This document shows, piece after piece, positions 10,674 to 21,328 of a stretch of 64,000 bases of DNA. Under the pieces are notes generated by a model. It was not told the origin of the DNA and searched no databases. It saw nothing but the letters and a program-made list of their open reading frames with translations. The position numbers and the translations under genes were made by a program. The stretch lies in NCBI GenBank assembly GCA_030704615.1, contig CM060731.1:41726001-41790000 (forward strand), read 5' to 3'. Numbering within the stretch: position 1 is the first letter of the stretch; each line of letters starts with the position of its first letter. Source of the DNA: Takakia lepidozioides. Its lineage: Eukaryota > Streptophyta > Takakiopsida > Takakiales > Takakiaceae.

Positions 10674-12263
10674 CTGTTGTGGTTTTGATCGGAGTCACAT
10701 AAAGTACAAATGTCGCGTCTTTCTTCGTAGCTCTCATGAAGGCTTTAGCTCCAAGAAACAGAGGTTGAATACCTTTGGTGCTTTTGCATTTTTGTCTTGC
10801 CGAAATTTTTCGTGATCGCCAGTCGATGTCAGGATTATGAAGTACAAACCAGGGAAGTCCAAGGATCACATGATTCGTTGGAGACTGGATGACATTGAAA
10901 ACAATCTGTGATGCTTGATTTTTAAGCTTCACTTCAAGGGGTCATGTTTCATGGTCAATATTTTCTGATGCAAACGGTCATTCATCGATGACTTCAACAG
11001 GGGCCGAGAATTTCTTTCTTACGAGCATTAAATTGTGTTGCTTCGAGTCTTTGTCAATAAAACACGCTGAAGCGCCTGAGTCCAAAAGTGCTTCTACGGA
11101 GATATCTCGATTTTGCATCCTGATCTTTACTAGAACTGTGAAACAAGGTACAAGGTCTGGAGGTAGAAAGAGACATTTTTTTGGTGAGGAATTTGGGGTG
11201 TCCAGCCGCATGGTCCCTACTATGACTAGACATCTTCGTTTTCCGACCTCCTCGTATCGAACACTTGAGTTGTGCCCCGAGCTTTGAATCTTCTCTTGTT
11301 GGGGCAGTTTAATGCTATGTGATCATCTTCTCTGCAATAAAGACATAATCCATTCGAGCGTCGTCTCTTGTTTTTCTTGTGGCGTCAATGGCTTGAATCG
11401 GACAGCATCAATATGCATAGGATCATTACCGGATGTCTGATGGATTGTTGTGTTTGGTGTCGTAGTAGCAGTGGCATGGTGCGTCGTCGACCATGCAGAT
11501 CGCTTCTCTTGACGTCTTTCGAACAAACGATTATCGCATGCAATGACTTGAGTGATGAATTCGCTCAGTGTACTCACGTTTGACATTGTCAGCAACAAAT
11601 ATTTTACATCTTCTTTTAGGCCACATTGAAACTGACTAATGAGACTCTTCTCATTCCAGTCGAGGTCGCACATAAGTTGTCGAAATTCGGCAGCATAAAC
11701 GGAAGCTGGACGTGTTCATTGTCGAAGATTTTGCATCTTTGTCTCTGCAACTCTCTCTATATCATTCTCTCCGAACGTTACAGTGAACTCGGACATGAAC
11801 GCTTCAAAATTGTATAGTAAATGCGAATTTTTCTCTAATAGCAGTGCAAACCAAGATAGGGCAGTGCTGGATAGAATGCTGCCCACAAATCCCACTTGAA
11901 TACCTTCATCATGGTAGCGTTGTGGATGAGTCGTAGGAACAATCATACTTGTTGAACAAAACCGCGAAATCTTGATCTCGTCCCATCAAATTTTTCGGGC
12001 ATGCTGACCTTTGGTTCCCTTGTAATCTGTTGAAGATTTGGAGGAACCGTTGCAGTAGGATTTGTTGTAGTAGGGACTCGTAAGGTTGAAGATCCATTGT
12101 TCGACTCCTTCAACTCTGAAATTTGTTGTTGCAAATTGTTGAGAACGTTGTTAAGATCTTGAGACTGATCAGCTTGTAGTTGGGCAGTAGAGGCACAAAG
12201 TTCTTGCATCTGGAGCTGAAGACTCTGCAATGTGGCGACCATTTCCGCAAATGCGCCTTCCAT
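10674..12263 (-). pseudogene. Gag and protease of the chromovirus
   Basis: Gag starts at the ATG at 12263 (MEGAFAEMVATLQSLQLQMQ), with a coiled-coil-like N terminus and SMPEKFDGTRSRFRGFVQQV. After a frameshift it continues with the gag core (SILSSTALSWFALLLEKNS, FMSEFTVTFGE; 11946-11716) and MCDLDWNEKSLISQFQCGL (11673 on). The retropepsin follows at 11211-10978 with ALLDSGASACFID (active site DSG intact) and then HVILGLPWFVLHNPDIDW (10932 on), the second half of the protease. The text breaks off after VTPIKTT at about 10674, the inversion breakpoint. Several frameshifts make it non-functional. No zinc knuckle CCHC was seen intact. Confidence 0.85.
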
Positions 12264-12301
12264 CTTAACTAACTAAGGAACAAACTTTAGTCTCGCCAAA
12301 C

Positions 12302-12341
12302 TGTCAAGGACGAGAACATGACTGAACACAAACAAAAGATC
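12302..12341 (-). repeat. Remnant of the chromovirus 5' LTR (last 40 bp)
   Basis: TGTCAAGGACGAGAACATGA followed by CTGAACACAAACAAAAGATC matches 6514-6553 with two or three differences. Beyond 12341 the match stops and an exon of the neighbouring minus-strand gene begins. Downstream of the LTR end (minus strand) TTGGCGAGACTAAAG is the likely primer binding region. Confidence 0.8.
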
Positions 12342-13086
12342 TTTGCATACGAAACAAGTAATTGACTATGTTGGTGGTGACATGGGATGTCTCCGTCCCC
12401 CTGCAATGCGAACAAGTCAGTTGACAAATTTTGAAGATTGACATAACAATGAAATGGAAGACAAGAAGTGGGCAAGACTCTTACTTGTTGATATCGTGCA
12501 TTGCAGTTAGAAGCTGCGTGAACTTCCCCTCCGGATCCAGGACCATTGACTGAACCCGATAGTGCCACTCTTTATTCTCCGCATACATCCTGCTGATGTA
12601 CTCCATCCAGGCCACCAAACGGTGGTTGCCATCCCAGACAAAGAACATTTTGTTCATGTATTGGTCGTGTGCTAGGTTCTGTGAAAGCTCAATCTCAAAC
12701 TCCGTATTCACTTCTTTCCAAAGCGGGTCCCAACTGTCCATTACATCCAGGTCCACCAATTTCTAAGATCCCTGGATATCAGTCAGTGATACGTAAAACA
12801 CAGCCGAACCCTTCAAGTACCCATGGATAAAATCCCCCTGTAGCTTCTTGATATCGTGGTGAAGGGCAGACTGAACTGCTGGCATAGAAATCATCCGGCA
12901 CAGAGGAATGAAAAGAGTGCCGTCTTTCACTTCCATGGAGTTGATGACTTTCCTCGAGTTCACCTTGGTGGTGTACATAAGAGAGTGCACCTTGGCTTCA
13001 TAGTTGGCGTCCACAACAATGTCCCTGTCTTCAAGAACAAATGTTTCCTCTGCAGGCTGGCTTCCCCCGGCTTTCTTTCTCTTTTT
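12342..13086 (-). pseudogene. Spliced element-encoded gene with DGNHR motif, 3' exons, cut by the chromovirus
   Basis: Exon A runs 13086-12485: a TTTTGCAG acceptor, then KKRKKAGGSQPAEETFVLED, an alpha/beta-looking stretch (MEVKDGTLFIPLCRMI), one TAG after TDIQGS, then MDSWDPLWKEVN, MFFVWDGNHRLVAWMEY and VLDPEGKFTQLLTAMHDINK, ending in a GTAAGAG donor. Exon B starts at 12400 after TTGCAG and reads GTETSHVTTNIVNYLFRMQ, then is cut at 12341 by the LTR remnant. The frame is kept across the junction. The DGNHR motif resembles the D/G-x-H-R core of ParB/sulfiredoxin-like folds, but that is only a motif-level guess. I recall no characterised protein of this type. It seems to be the second gene of the palindrome-array element, transcribed away from the transposase. 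Confidence 0.55.
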
Positions 13087-13127
13087 CTGCAAAATGCAAT
13101 GTGTTAAGACACACAATTCATGGCAAG

Positions 13128-13879
13128 ATTAAGATGTTGTCAACGACAGCTTAATTTGCTGTTTTTCTAGAGTGATTTCCCAATGTTTGAGGTTCAATGC
13201 AGTGGCAGATTAAGGTGTCGTTGACAACATCTTAATCTGCTGTAGTTCTAGAGTGTTTCTCCCATGTTTATGTTGATTGCAGAGGCAGATTAAGGTGTCG
13301 TTGACGACACCTTAATCTGCTGAAGTTCCAGAGTGATTTTCTCATGTTTTGGGTTCAATTCATTGGAGATTAAGATGTCGTCAATGACACCTTAATCTGC
13401 TACAGTTGTAGGGTGTTTTCTCATATTTTGGACTGAATGTAGAAGCAGATTAAGATGTCGTCAACGCCACCTTAATCTGCTGTAGTTGTAGGGTGTTTTT
13501 TTTATGTTTTATGTTGAATTCATTGGCAGATTAAGATGTCGTCAACGACATCTTAATCGGCTATTTTTCTAGGGTGAATTCCTCATGTTTGAGGTTCAAT
13601 GCAGTGGCAGATTAAGCTGTCGTTGACGATAGCTTAATCCGCTATAGTTCTAGAGTGTTTCTCCCATGTTTATTTTGATTGCAGAGGCAGATTAAGGTGT
13701 CATTGACAACACCTTAATTTGCTGTAGTACTAGACTGTTTTTCCCATGTTTTGGGTTCAATTTATTGGTAGATTAAGATGTCGTCAACGACACCTTAATC
13801 TGCTACAGTTCTAGGGTGTTTTTCCCATATTTTGGGTTGAATGGAGAGGCAGATTAAGATGTCGTCAACGCCAACTTAA
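13128..13879. repeat. Left palindrome array, 10 units, ~81-bp period
   Basis: Each unit has a 28-bp dyad: arm ATTAAGGTGTCG, 4-nt centre TTGA or TCAA, arm CGACACCTTAAT, often extended to 16-bp arms by GCAG/CTGC. Cores start at 13128, 13209, 13289, 13369, 13449, 13530, 13611, 13691, 13772 and 13852. The spacer (about 53 bp) is also conserved: TGTAGTTCTAGAGTGTTT, then CCATGTTTTGGGTTGAAT and GCAGTGG. The array lies in what would be an intron or 5' flank of the minus-strand DGNHR gene. The last unit is interrupted at its TTAA by the insertion at 13880. Confidence 0.9.
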
Positions 13880-15105
13880 CCCTTAAGTGTCAAAACTCAT
13901 TTTCACCCTCTCGTGGAAAAACATGACCCTGGCCCACAAAAAAAAAATTATCTATAGAATCTCCGTGTCCCTGTCAAACTGACCATTGGAATTACTTCCC
14001 ACGTACCCCACCTCCTACCACAAAAAGTTTCACAAAAATCCAACTTCCAGATCTGAAGATTATGAAGTAGAGTGGGGACAAAAAAAAACCTCCACTAAGA
14101 ACTAGGTGCCAAAAAAAGCAGTTTTTTGCTCGTATTTGGGCATTTTTAATTTTTTCTGTTCAAGAGTCTCAAGAATGTTGTTCCATACCGGATAACACAC
14201 ATTCTCATAATATTTCAGTTTTTTCTGAAATGTTCTCAAGTGGGCTCCTTTGTAGTGACAAATTGGGGGGGTCAAAATATGCCATTTTCTTTGGGCAGGC
14301 CAAAATATCTCTTCCTAAAATTATACAAACAAATTCAGCCGTTCAATTCCTAATCCCTCCAGTTGAAGTGTCATAACATCCATATGAGATCCCAAAAAAG
14401 TTTAGGACCAATCGGTAATTGCCCTCATATCTTTAGGTTCCCTGCCCAAGACTTCAAATGGCATACCTATGTTATAGCTTGCAAGCCTAGGATATTGGGA
14501 GCCATAGCCCAGAAGGGCACGGGGCTTGGGAGCTCCTCTGGCTTACCTGGCCCTACTTTCATGGGGGGCTACTCCACTCTCAACCCTCTCAAACCTCCGC
14601 CCTAGGTTTAGCCCACCTCGTGGCGTTTTTCTTGAGCCCCGAACTCTGCCGCCATCGCGGCTGCACTCCTTCCAGCCTGCCCTGCATGGCGTTCGCCGGA
14701 GCTGCCATCGTCGTTGATTCAGGCTAGGGCCCAGGCCTGGGAATGCCCAGACCTGCGCCGGGCGCCATGCCCCTGCCCGACAATCAAGGGGTTTGGGGGA
14801 GCGTGCCGCCCTAACCTTTATGGGGTATCTTTCAGTCACCCTAACCTGACCGCAGTTGCCATGTCAGCAACTTGGGGCAGGTTAGGGGGGCCAAATTGGC
14901 CTCAAAAAGCTGAGTGTGCCCCCTTCCAATTGGTCTAGACCCATACCCCTTCAGGAATTGACCAATTGGCCAATGCCATGTGGAGGGGGACCCGATTATT
15001 TGTCGATTGAGCAAAAAAAAAGACCAATCAGCCTTAACCACAAGAAGTTATGGCTGGTTAAAGAAACCTAACCGACCCAAAACGGGTCAGTTTGACACTT
15101 TAGGA
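13880..15105. mobile_element. Non-autonomous piggyBac-like element inserted in the palindrome array
   Basis: 1226 bp flanked by TTAA on both sides (13876-13879 and 15106-15109). Left end CCCTTAAGTGTCAAAACT; right end, read inward on the minus strand, TCCTAAAGTGTCAAACTG, i.e. imperfect terminal inverted repeats of about 17 bp. A TTAA target duplication and a 5'-CCC-type terminus are piggyBac hallmarks. No transposase ORF was recognised inside; the interior includes a GC-rich part (14540-14760) and several A-tracts. If it is removed with one TTAA, the interrupted palindrome unit and its spacer (CTGCTGTAGTTGTAGGGTG) are restored, which supports the boundaries. Confidence 0.7.
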
Positions 15106-15161
15106 TTAAACTGCTGTAGTTGTAGGGTGTTTCCCTTGCTTTATGTTGAATGCGTTGGCAG

Positions 15162-15926
15162 ATTAAAATGTCGTCAACGACACCTTAATCTGCTGTTTCT
15201 CTAGGTGATTTCCCCATGTTCGAGGTTGAATGCAGTGGCAGATTAAGCTATCGTCAACGACAGCTTAATTTGTTGTAGATCTTGAGTGTTTTCTCAATGT
15301 TTTTGGTTGAACACAGTGGCATATTAAGATGTCGTCAACGACACCTTAATCTTCCTTCACCTTAATCTTCTTATGTACACCATTACCCGGAAAGGTGACC
15401 TTTTAGATGGCGTTAGCGACACCTCTATCTAACTCATTTGTGTTGCAAAAACCATGGATTCGAATGTATGAACTAACCTTCTCTGGCTTCGTTCCTCCGT
15501 GGAAGACCCGCCCCCCCCCCTGCACGCCTTCCGCCTTGCACCTGGCTCTTCTCCTTCACGGATTGCGGAGGCACTTGTGTGTTTTTCTGCTGCTCCTCAG
15601 TGCCTGAGACCTGTCGTGGACACTGCATTATTTACACCTCCTCATCCTGAGCGACATGACCCTGCTCTGGCATGATCTGCTCTTGAATTGGAGGATCCAC
15701 GGATGAGATCGGATGCTGACTCTCCCAAGCCTTCTTCCGCTTTCTCTGCCAAAAAACATAATGAAGGTAAGCATTGCAGGCCCAGATTAAGGTGTCGTCA
15801 ACGCCATCTTAATCTTGTACATATTGCAGGCTACTGCACTCATACAGAGACAACATTGGGCTCGCTAGAACAAAGGGTTATGCCTCGCGGAGGTGGCAGA
15901 TTAAGCTGTTATGAACGGCAACTTAA
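15162..15926. repeat. Left palindrome array, continuation and scattered units
   Basis: Three further tandem cores at 15162, 15242 and 15323 continue the 81-bp register after the inserted element. Two isolated, more diverged cores lie at 15785-15812 and 15900-15926 (AAGCTGTTATGAACGGCAACTT), and a barely recognisable one near 15975. Units at 13611 and 15242 carry AAGCT...AGCTT stems. Confidence 0.85.
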
Positions 15927-16955
15927 TCACCTTGTTCTTGTCTTATTGTTCGAAACCCTTATGAATGTGATGCCATTTTAAGCTATCGTCAATGTCATCT
16001 TCAAACAGGCTCAAATGTATATTTCTTACTGCTCTTCTTATCGCTACGAGTCAGGGAACAAGGTCATGTAAAGCCAATGCGCTGCTGTACTCACCTGGAT
16101 CAAACTCTGTCCACCGCTGAAGTGTCCTCCTCTCCCAACCCGATGCTACTTTCCGCTTGAGCCTTCTCCTTCAACGGGTGCAAAGACAGTTGCATGAAGG
16201 AGGGCCGCCCCCTTGTCGACAGGCCCGTCTACGGACTTTGCTGCGTTGCCTCCTCCTCCGCAGGAGCACCGCTCTCCCTTTCGACTTCCTCCTCCTGTAT
16301 CGGTTGCAATAGAGGCAGCTCCAACAGATCCTCGAGCTGCTTGTCCAGAATGGGCTCCTTACTAGCCTGACTCTCCATCCCTTCGCCCACAGAACCCTCC
16401 CCCTCGCGATCGCTCTCTCCCTCAGACAAATTCAAAGCCCTCCTAGCTTTCTTCATCCTCTCTCTCGCTCTCAACCTCTGCCTAGCAGACGTGAAATACA
16501 AAGACTGCCTTCTCGCTCTCTTCTTTGCGGAAACGCTCTCGATCTTGGGATGCTCCAGTGTGGCGAGTCTGAAATGATGAACGCCAGAATGTAACCTCCG
16601 AAGACATCCCTCTGGCAAATGGCAAAAGTGGATGGCGGTTAGGTTTTCATCCCTCCCTCTCAACGAATGACATATCATCCAAAACGTAACGGCTCATAAT
16701 TGGGGTTTTTGTTTTTCGGCGGGATGCTTGCGAGCTGTCTCGCAGAGAACTCGACACCAGTTGCCCTTGCAAGACACTTAAATATAGGCATGCCACGTAT
16801 CCATGTTTGACATAAGGGGTTCGACCCAAAGCGCAGTCAATGAGGATGTGGCATTTGCAAAGACGGCCGCAATTCTTGCCTGTCAGAATCATGTGTCCGG
16901 CGGTCTGTGATCTGACATTAATGGGATAAAATTCACCAATATCTGTCAGAGTCAA
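15636..16955 (-). pseudogene. Probable 5' exons of the DGNHR gene
   Basis: Minus-strand open stretches: 16955-16647 (MTLTDIGEFYPINVRSQTAG...) and, overlapping in another frame, 16678-16229, very basic then acidic (KKARRALNLSEGESDREGEG; ILDKQLEDLLELPLLQPI). At 15752 a GGCAG acceptor precedes RKRKKAWESQHPISSVDPPI, similar at its start to the exon at 13086 (KKRKKAGGSQPAEE), so part of the gene appears duplicated. Exon joins could not be worked out. The 5' end lies about 100 bp from the plus-strand transposase, so the two genes look divergently transcribed from a shared promoter region near 16960-17110. Function unknown. Confidence 0.35.
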
Positions 16956-17116
16956 AGCCGGCTACTAAACAACATGCAAAGAAATAATTTGCCTTAGCAC
17001 CTTTAGTCGGTGGATCCACTGAGACATTGTCAGGAAGTGGTTCGCAGAATTCGGCCTTCCTAGTGTACTCTTGTCACCTGCTCTCCAGTGCCCACACTCC
17101 CGTGCTCGTTCATGCA

Positions 17117-20100
17117 ATGTCTCTCAACTCCAACGTCGTTGTTTTCTACTCCAACGCGCAAGCGGAGTACCTGAGTGCCAAAGCGGAAGGTTACACAAAG
17201 CAAGTCTTCTTGAACTATGGCGAGCCCATTCACGTCGGCTTCAGGTGTCCAAAACTCTGTCCATCAAAAGAGAAGAGACAACCTCCACCACATTTGTTGT
17301 TATCTTCGATAGTTCAAAAGAGGATGTGTCGGAGCTCCCACCTCCTCCGAATCAACGTCTGCTGGGGGACCCCAATGTGCAAGAGATTGCAAGAGTCATT
17401 CCGAAGTTGCAGTCCTTGAGGGGGTTGCCAGGATGTAAGAGGGATACACAACGAATCGTTAGAGCAAAATACCTACCCAATGAATTTAATGGTGATATCA
17501 TTTTTGAGTTGCTACCAGCGACATCCTCTGGGGGATTGGCAGGACGAATGGTGGGCATGGACAAGAAGCACGATGGACATCCATGGTGCCGGACAAAAAC
17601 TTCCAATATATGCAATCCGCATGGCTTGAAGTTCCGTAGATCGATTTACGTTGGACACCTTCGTTGTCCAAATGCTTCTTGCCAGCACTTCCAAATGGAC
17701 GGTTCAGCAAATGAGCCGGAATGGGAAGGTGTCTGCGACAACCTTTTCAAAGTAGGTTGTGCTTCTGCAAGCAGTAGTACTCTTGTTTGCAAGTTCTGTA
17801 AATTGGTCCCACAGTGCATCACAGATTGTAATATTGCACGTATGTACTACGTGCTTCACAATTGCAGTTACCTCACAAGGGCATGTATCCATTTCGGCAT
17901 TCATGCACATCCAGTGTCCCGAGGACAGTGCAGAGAGACTATTGATACAGTCCGTTCACTGCTTCAACACGAAATTCATAGTGCTCCTGGTGCATCGCCA
18001 TCAGCCATTGCTCTGGTAGCAAACGAAGGATTCCTACAAAAGTATTTGTTTGGGGAATCGCAGGAGTCCACCACTAAATTTGACACTGCCTCCATTGACG
18101 ATGTTCTGGACCATTTCTCAACATTGAGTTCTCCGAATGTGCGAAATCAAATCAACGTCCTAAGGGGGGTGCTGCCAACACAGGCTTTATGGATAGCATC
18201 CTGGAGTTAAAGCATATAAGCCGATATGACTTCATTCAGGATAGTGTTTTCCCGAGGCAAGGTGCCAGGAAAATGTACTTATTCAAGATGTCCACAGTTG
18301 GTGAGGGAATGGGAGTTAGTCTGGTGCGAAGAATACAGCCTGGTGGTGATCTTCAGAAATCCTGGATTATGTTTGATCACGTGAAACGTGTAAAGGAATG
18401 GACGACCATGGCCTGTCATATATACGATCTTGCATACCAGAGAGTGATGACTGTTGCTGTTTGTGACATGCAGTCGGAGGACACAGAGTCACAAATTCTT
18501 ATGTGGAAGTCCCTTGTTAACGTCATGACAGCTCATGGTGTCCCAGATCCAAACTTCACTGGGTTCATAGCTGACAGCGTTCAAGCGAATTGGAATGCTG
18601 TCCGTACTGTTTTTGGTTCAGGCGACCCCAAACTACCAATGGAAGGCCGGGAACGCACTTGCCTCTTTTATTGGAGCCAGTCCCTACAATGCCACACAAA
18701 GAGTTCCATAAAACTGGAGTTGCGGGAGGAGCATATGAGACTATGTCGTCTATATAAAGATGCCACCTCCGAGCAGGAAGCCAACTCTATGTTCCAGACT
18801 ATTCGAGCATGGTGGTACTCATCTGAGGCAGCCAGTCTGGATGGAATCAAAGAACTGGAAGACTGGTTGGGGTTCTGGCACTTTAGATATAGACAGTGGG
18901 ATGACTTCATGACAACTGTAAGTTGGTAGCGAAATAACATGATTTTGCTTTATTCCTTCTCGTCGGGAGATATACCATAGAACGTACAGGCCGTCCAATC
19001 TAGTTCTTATGCTGCTGTACGTAATCATGCTTGTGTTGAATTGCATACATAACATGTCACTGGAGGACATTGCCGATATGCGCTCCTGTAATCTAGCGGA
19101 GATTGTGCATAGTAAGTGGATGGCGCAATCTGGCAAAAACGGGTGGAACCTGTACGTTGCGACTGCAGATGACACGGTCCGGGCTGTTTCGCAACAAACA
19201 AGGTACCGAGACTTCCTGAGGGGACGGGGAGCCGACAAAGGTCCAGACAGGGAAGAGTTGCTACTCATGGCTGCAAATAGAGCGAAGCATCCCGCTAAAA
19301 TGGCGCGTGCTATAAATGAGTTCACAAATGGAACACCTTTGCAGTCCAGGCTCCCACATCTGGAAGGGGAGGAAAGATTCGGTTCATGCAAGCGCAAACT
19401 TGACACCCCACCAGGATCCGCTGGTGACTCCCATGGGCATGATAGGGATAATTACTCAATTCCTCGTGTGCATCTGCCTCCGACATTCGAATCTGGCAGT
19501 CCCTCTGTCGGTGCCTGTTCTTCTACTGTATACAATGCTTCATATCCCTCTGCTCTAGTGCAGGGAGATGGAGAGATGATGTTGGCGGTGGAAGAGTTCG
19601 ATTGTGTTGATGCAATATGACACATTGAACGGACAGCCCAAGGATCAAAAGTTGGGTGTTCTGCTGTTAGGGCATTGTCATTTGTGAAGTGCACCAGCAA
19701 GATTTCTAGGGGCGGAGGCGGGACTCCTGCCCTGTCTTTCACTGGTTTATTCAAACATTACGATGCACGAGAGTCCAGGCCTCACAAGTTCTGGTTTTGC
19801 CCTGATGACATTCAACGTTGTGTGATGGGGACTTGTCGTGATTTAGTCCTCAGCAAGCCTCAAATTCCAGCCGTGTGGCCAGTGAAGTTGGGAACATGTC
19901 TGTCGAAGCAAGAAATTGAGATGCTGGAGGATGCCGGGTTTTCGTCTTCCAAGAGGCCCAGTAGTCATAACACCAGTTTCATGTCGGGGTTCGCCATCCG
20001 CATTCCCCCCACATCCACCACATGGGAACGACTGACCTACGAAACGAAATGGAAAACCGGTCCGTCATGTTGAGGCAGGTCCCGAAAACGAGTGCAAAAT

Positions 20101-20446
20101 TGAGTCAGCGAGAAACCTACATTGTCGGGTGACCTAAGTTGTCAATGTCCCCCCTCCAGGCTATGGACGGGTGTACAGTATGGCGACATCAGGTTCAGTT
20201 GTTCACGACAGAACTTATGAGGTAACTGCTGGCAATTTTCCAAATTGCACATGCCCAGACTTCCAGAACACTTTATCAAGCTCTATTGGAAAGAAACCCA
20301 AATTTGTCCAGTGCAAACACCTATACTACATCTACATTCACAAGATGTTTTGCGATCCTCACCGAGACACGTGCATTCACCAGTGTACAATGCGTCCCAC
20401 TGACGTTCATACACTTCTGCAGTGTGATAGGATTACTGAAATGTGA
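17117..20446 (+). pseudogene. MULE-like transposase with WRKY-GCM1-type and SWIM zinc-binding domains
   Basis: Start taken at the ATG at 17117 (MSLNSNVVVFYSNAQ). The N-terminal zinc segment reads KHDGHPWCRTKTSNI, then VGHLRCPNASCQHFQ and LVCKFCKLVPQCI (17560-17830), a WRKY-GCM1-type DNA-binding region. The transposase core follows (18189-18929): WIMFDHVKRVKEWTTMA, VAVCDMQSED (first acidic position), FTGFIADSVQANWNAV (second), and WLGFWHFRYRQWDDF. After a GTAAGT intron it resumes near 19050, and the C terminus (20159-20446) has a SWIM finger: CTCPDF...CKHLYYIY. It would cut and join element ends. Breaks: a frameshift near 18165 in a G-run, a TGA at 19618 where the frame otherwise continues (CVDAI*HIERT), and an uncertain join near 17245. 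It is flanked by the palindrome arrays. Confidence 0.75.
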
Positions 20447-21328
20447 GGTGTGGGCAGTTGCAGGGTTAAGTGGACCAAAAACGGCAGATCCTGCTCCATG
20501 AAAGTCCATGACCAAAAAACAAAGTTGAGGATACTATCCCAAAATATTTTTTTAGTGATAGATAATGGTATACTGAACGTATGTAGTAAAGAGTCCTACC
20601 CCAAATATTAAAGATATAATTCATTAAATATTTTAGTATATTATTTAGAGAAATTATGAAAAACTAAAAATTAGAGTTTACAAAAAAAATTCAATATGAC
20701 ACCTAGCCATTGAAGATTATAGGTTTTTGTGCATCTAGAAAAAAAATGATACCCAAAATCCAAAAAACAAGATGAGCTATGGACTTTTTTAAAAAACGCC
20801 TATTTTTTGACATATATTAGTCCATATGAGTCAAATGACAAATGATTTTGCCACTTCAAATCCATACCTATGATGTGGACCAAAATGGCCACCTTATGTC
20901 CAAAATTCAATGATATTCACCAATGGCACATAAGAGAACTTGAGTCCATTGTAATTCCATTCATTGCGGTAACAGTCCACAATGACGGTGTTCAAACGGT
21001 TCATAGCGGAGTCATTTCTTATCGGATTCATGATTGGAGAGTTGTTATGGGTGCGTATTGAAGCTAGGAATCCAATGACATATATATTTGATGGTTTTAA
21101 TGAATTAATTCAATTTCAATTGATGACACCATCAATTGCAGTCATCTAAAACTGTGCAGGTAACGTCCATTTTGGTCCAGTCAACCCTGCATTCACCCGT
21201 GTTCAGAAGGAGTTGGATTCTTTGACAATGACTCCACTTTGTTCAATGTAATGTTTTTAACATGTTCCATATATGTTTTGGCTGAATCTGTTTTCGGTTT
21301 GTTTGTATTGGGGTTGGTGGTTTTTCCA
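20447..21328. other. Non-coding stretch between transposase and right array
   Basis: A/T-rich, with no coding potential recognised. It may be the 3' flank of the transposase gene within the same element. Confidence 0.4.

Noticed and set aside
13128-15350. CRISPR-like array of regularly spaced repeats
   Set aside because: The spacers are themselves conserved copies of one another, and the genome is eukaryotic; this is a tandem repeat with a dyad, not a CRISPR.
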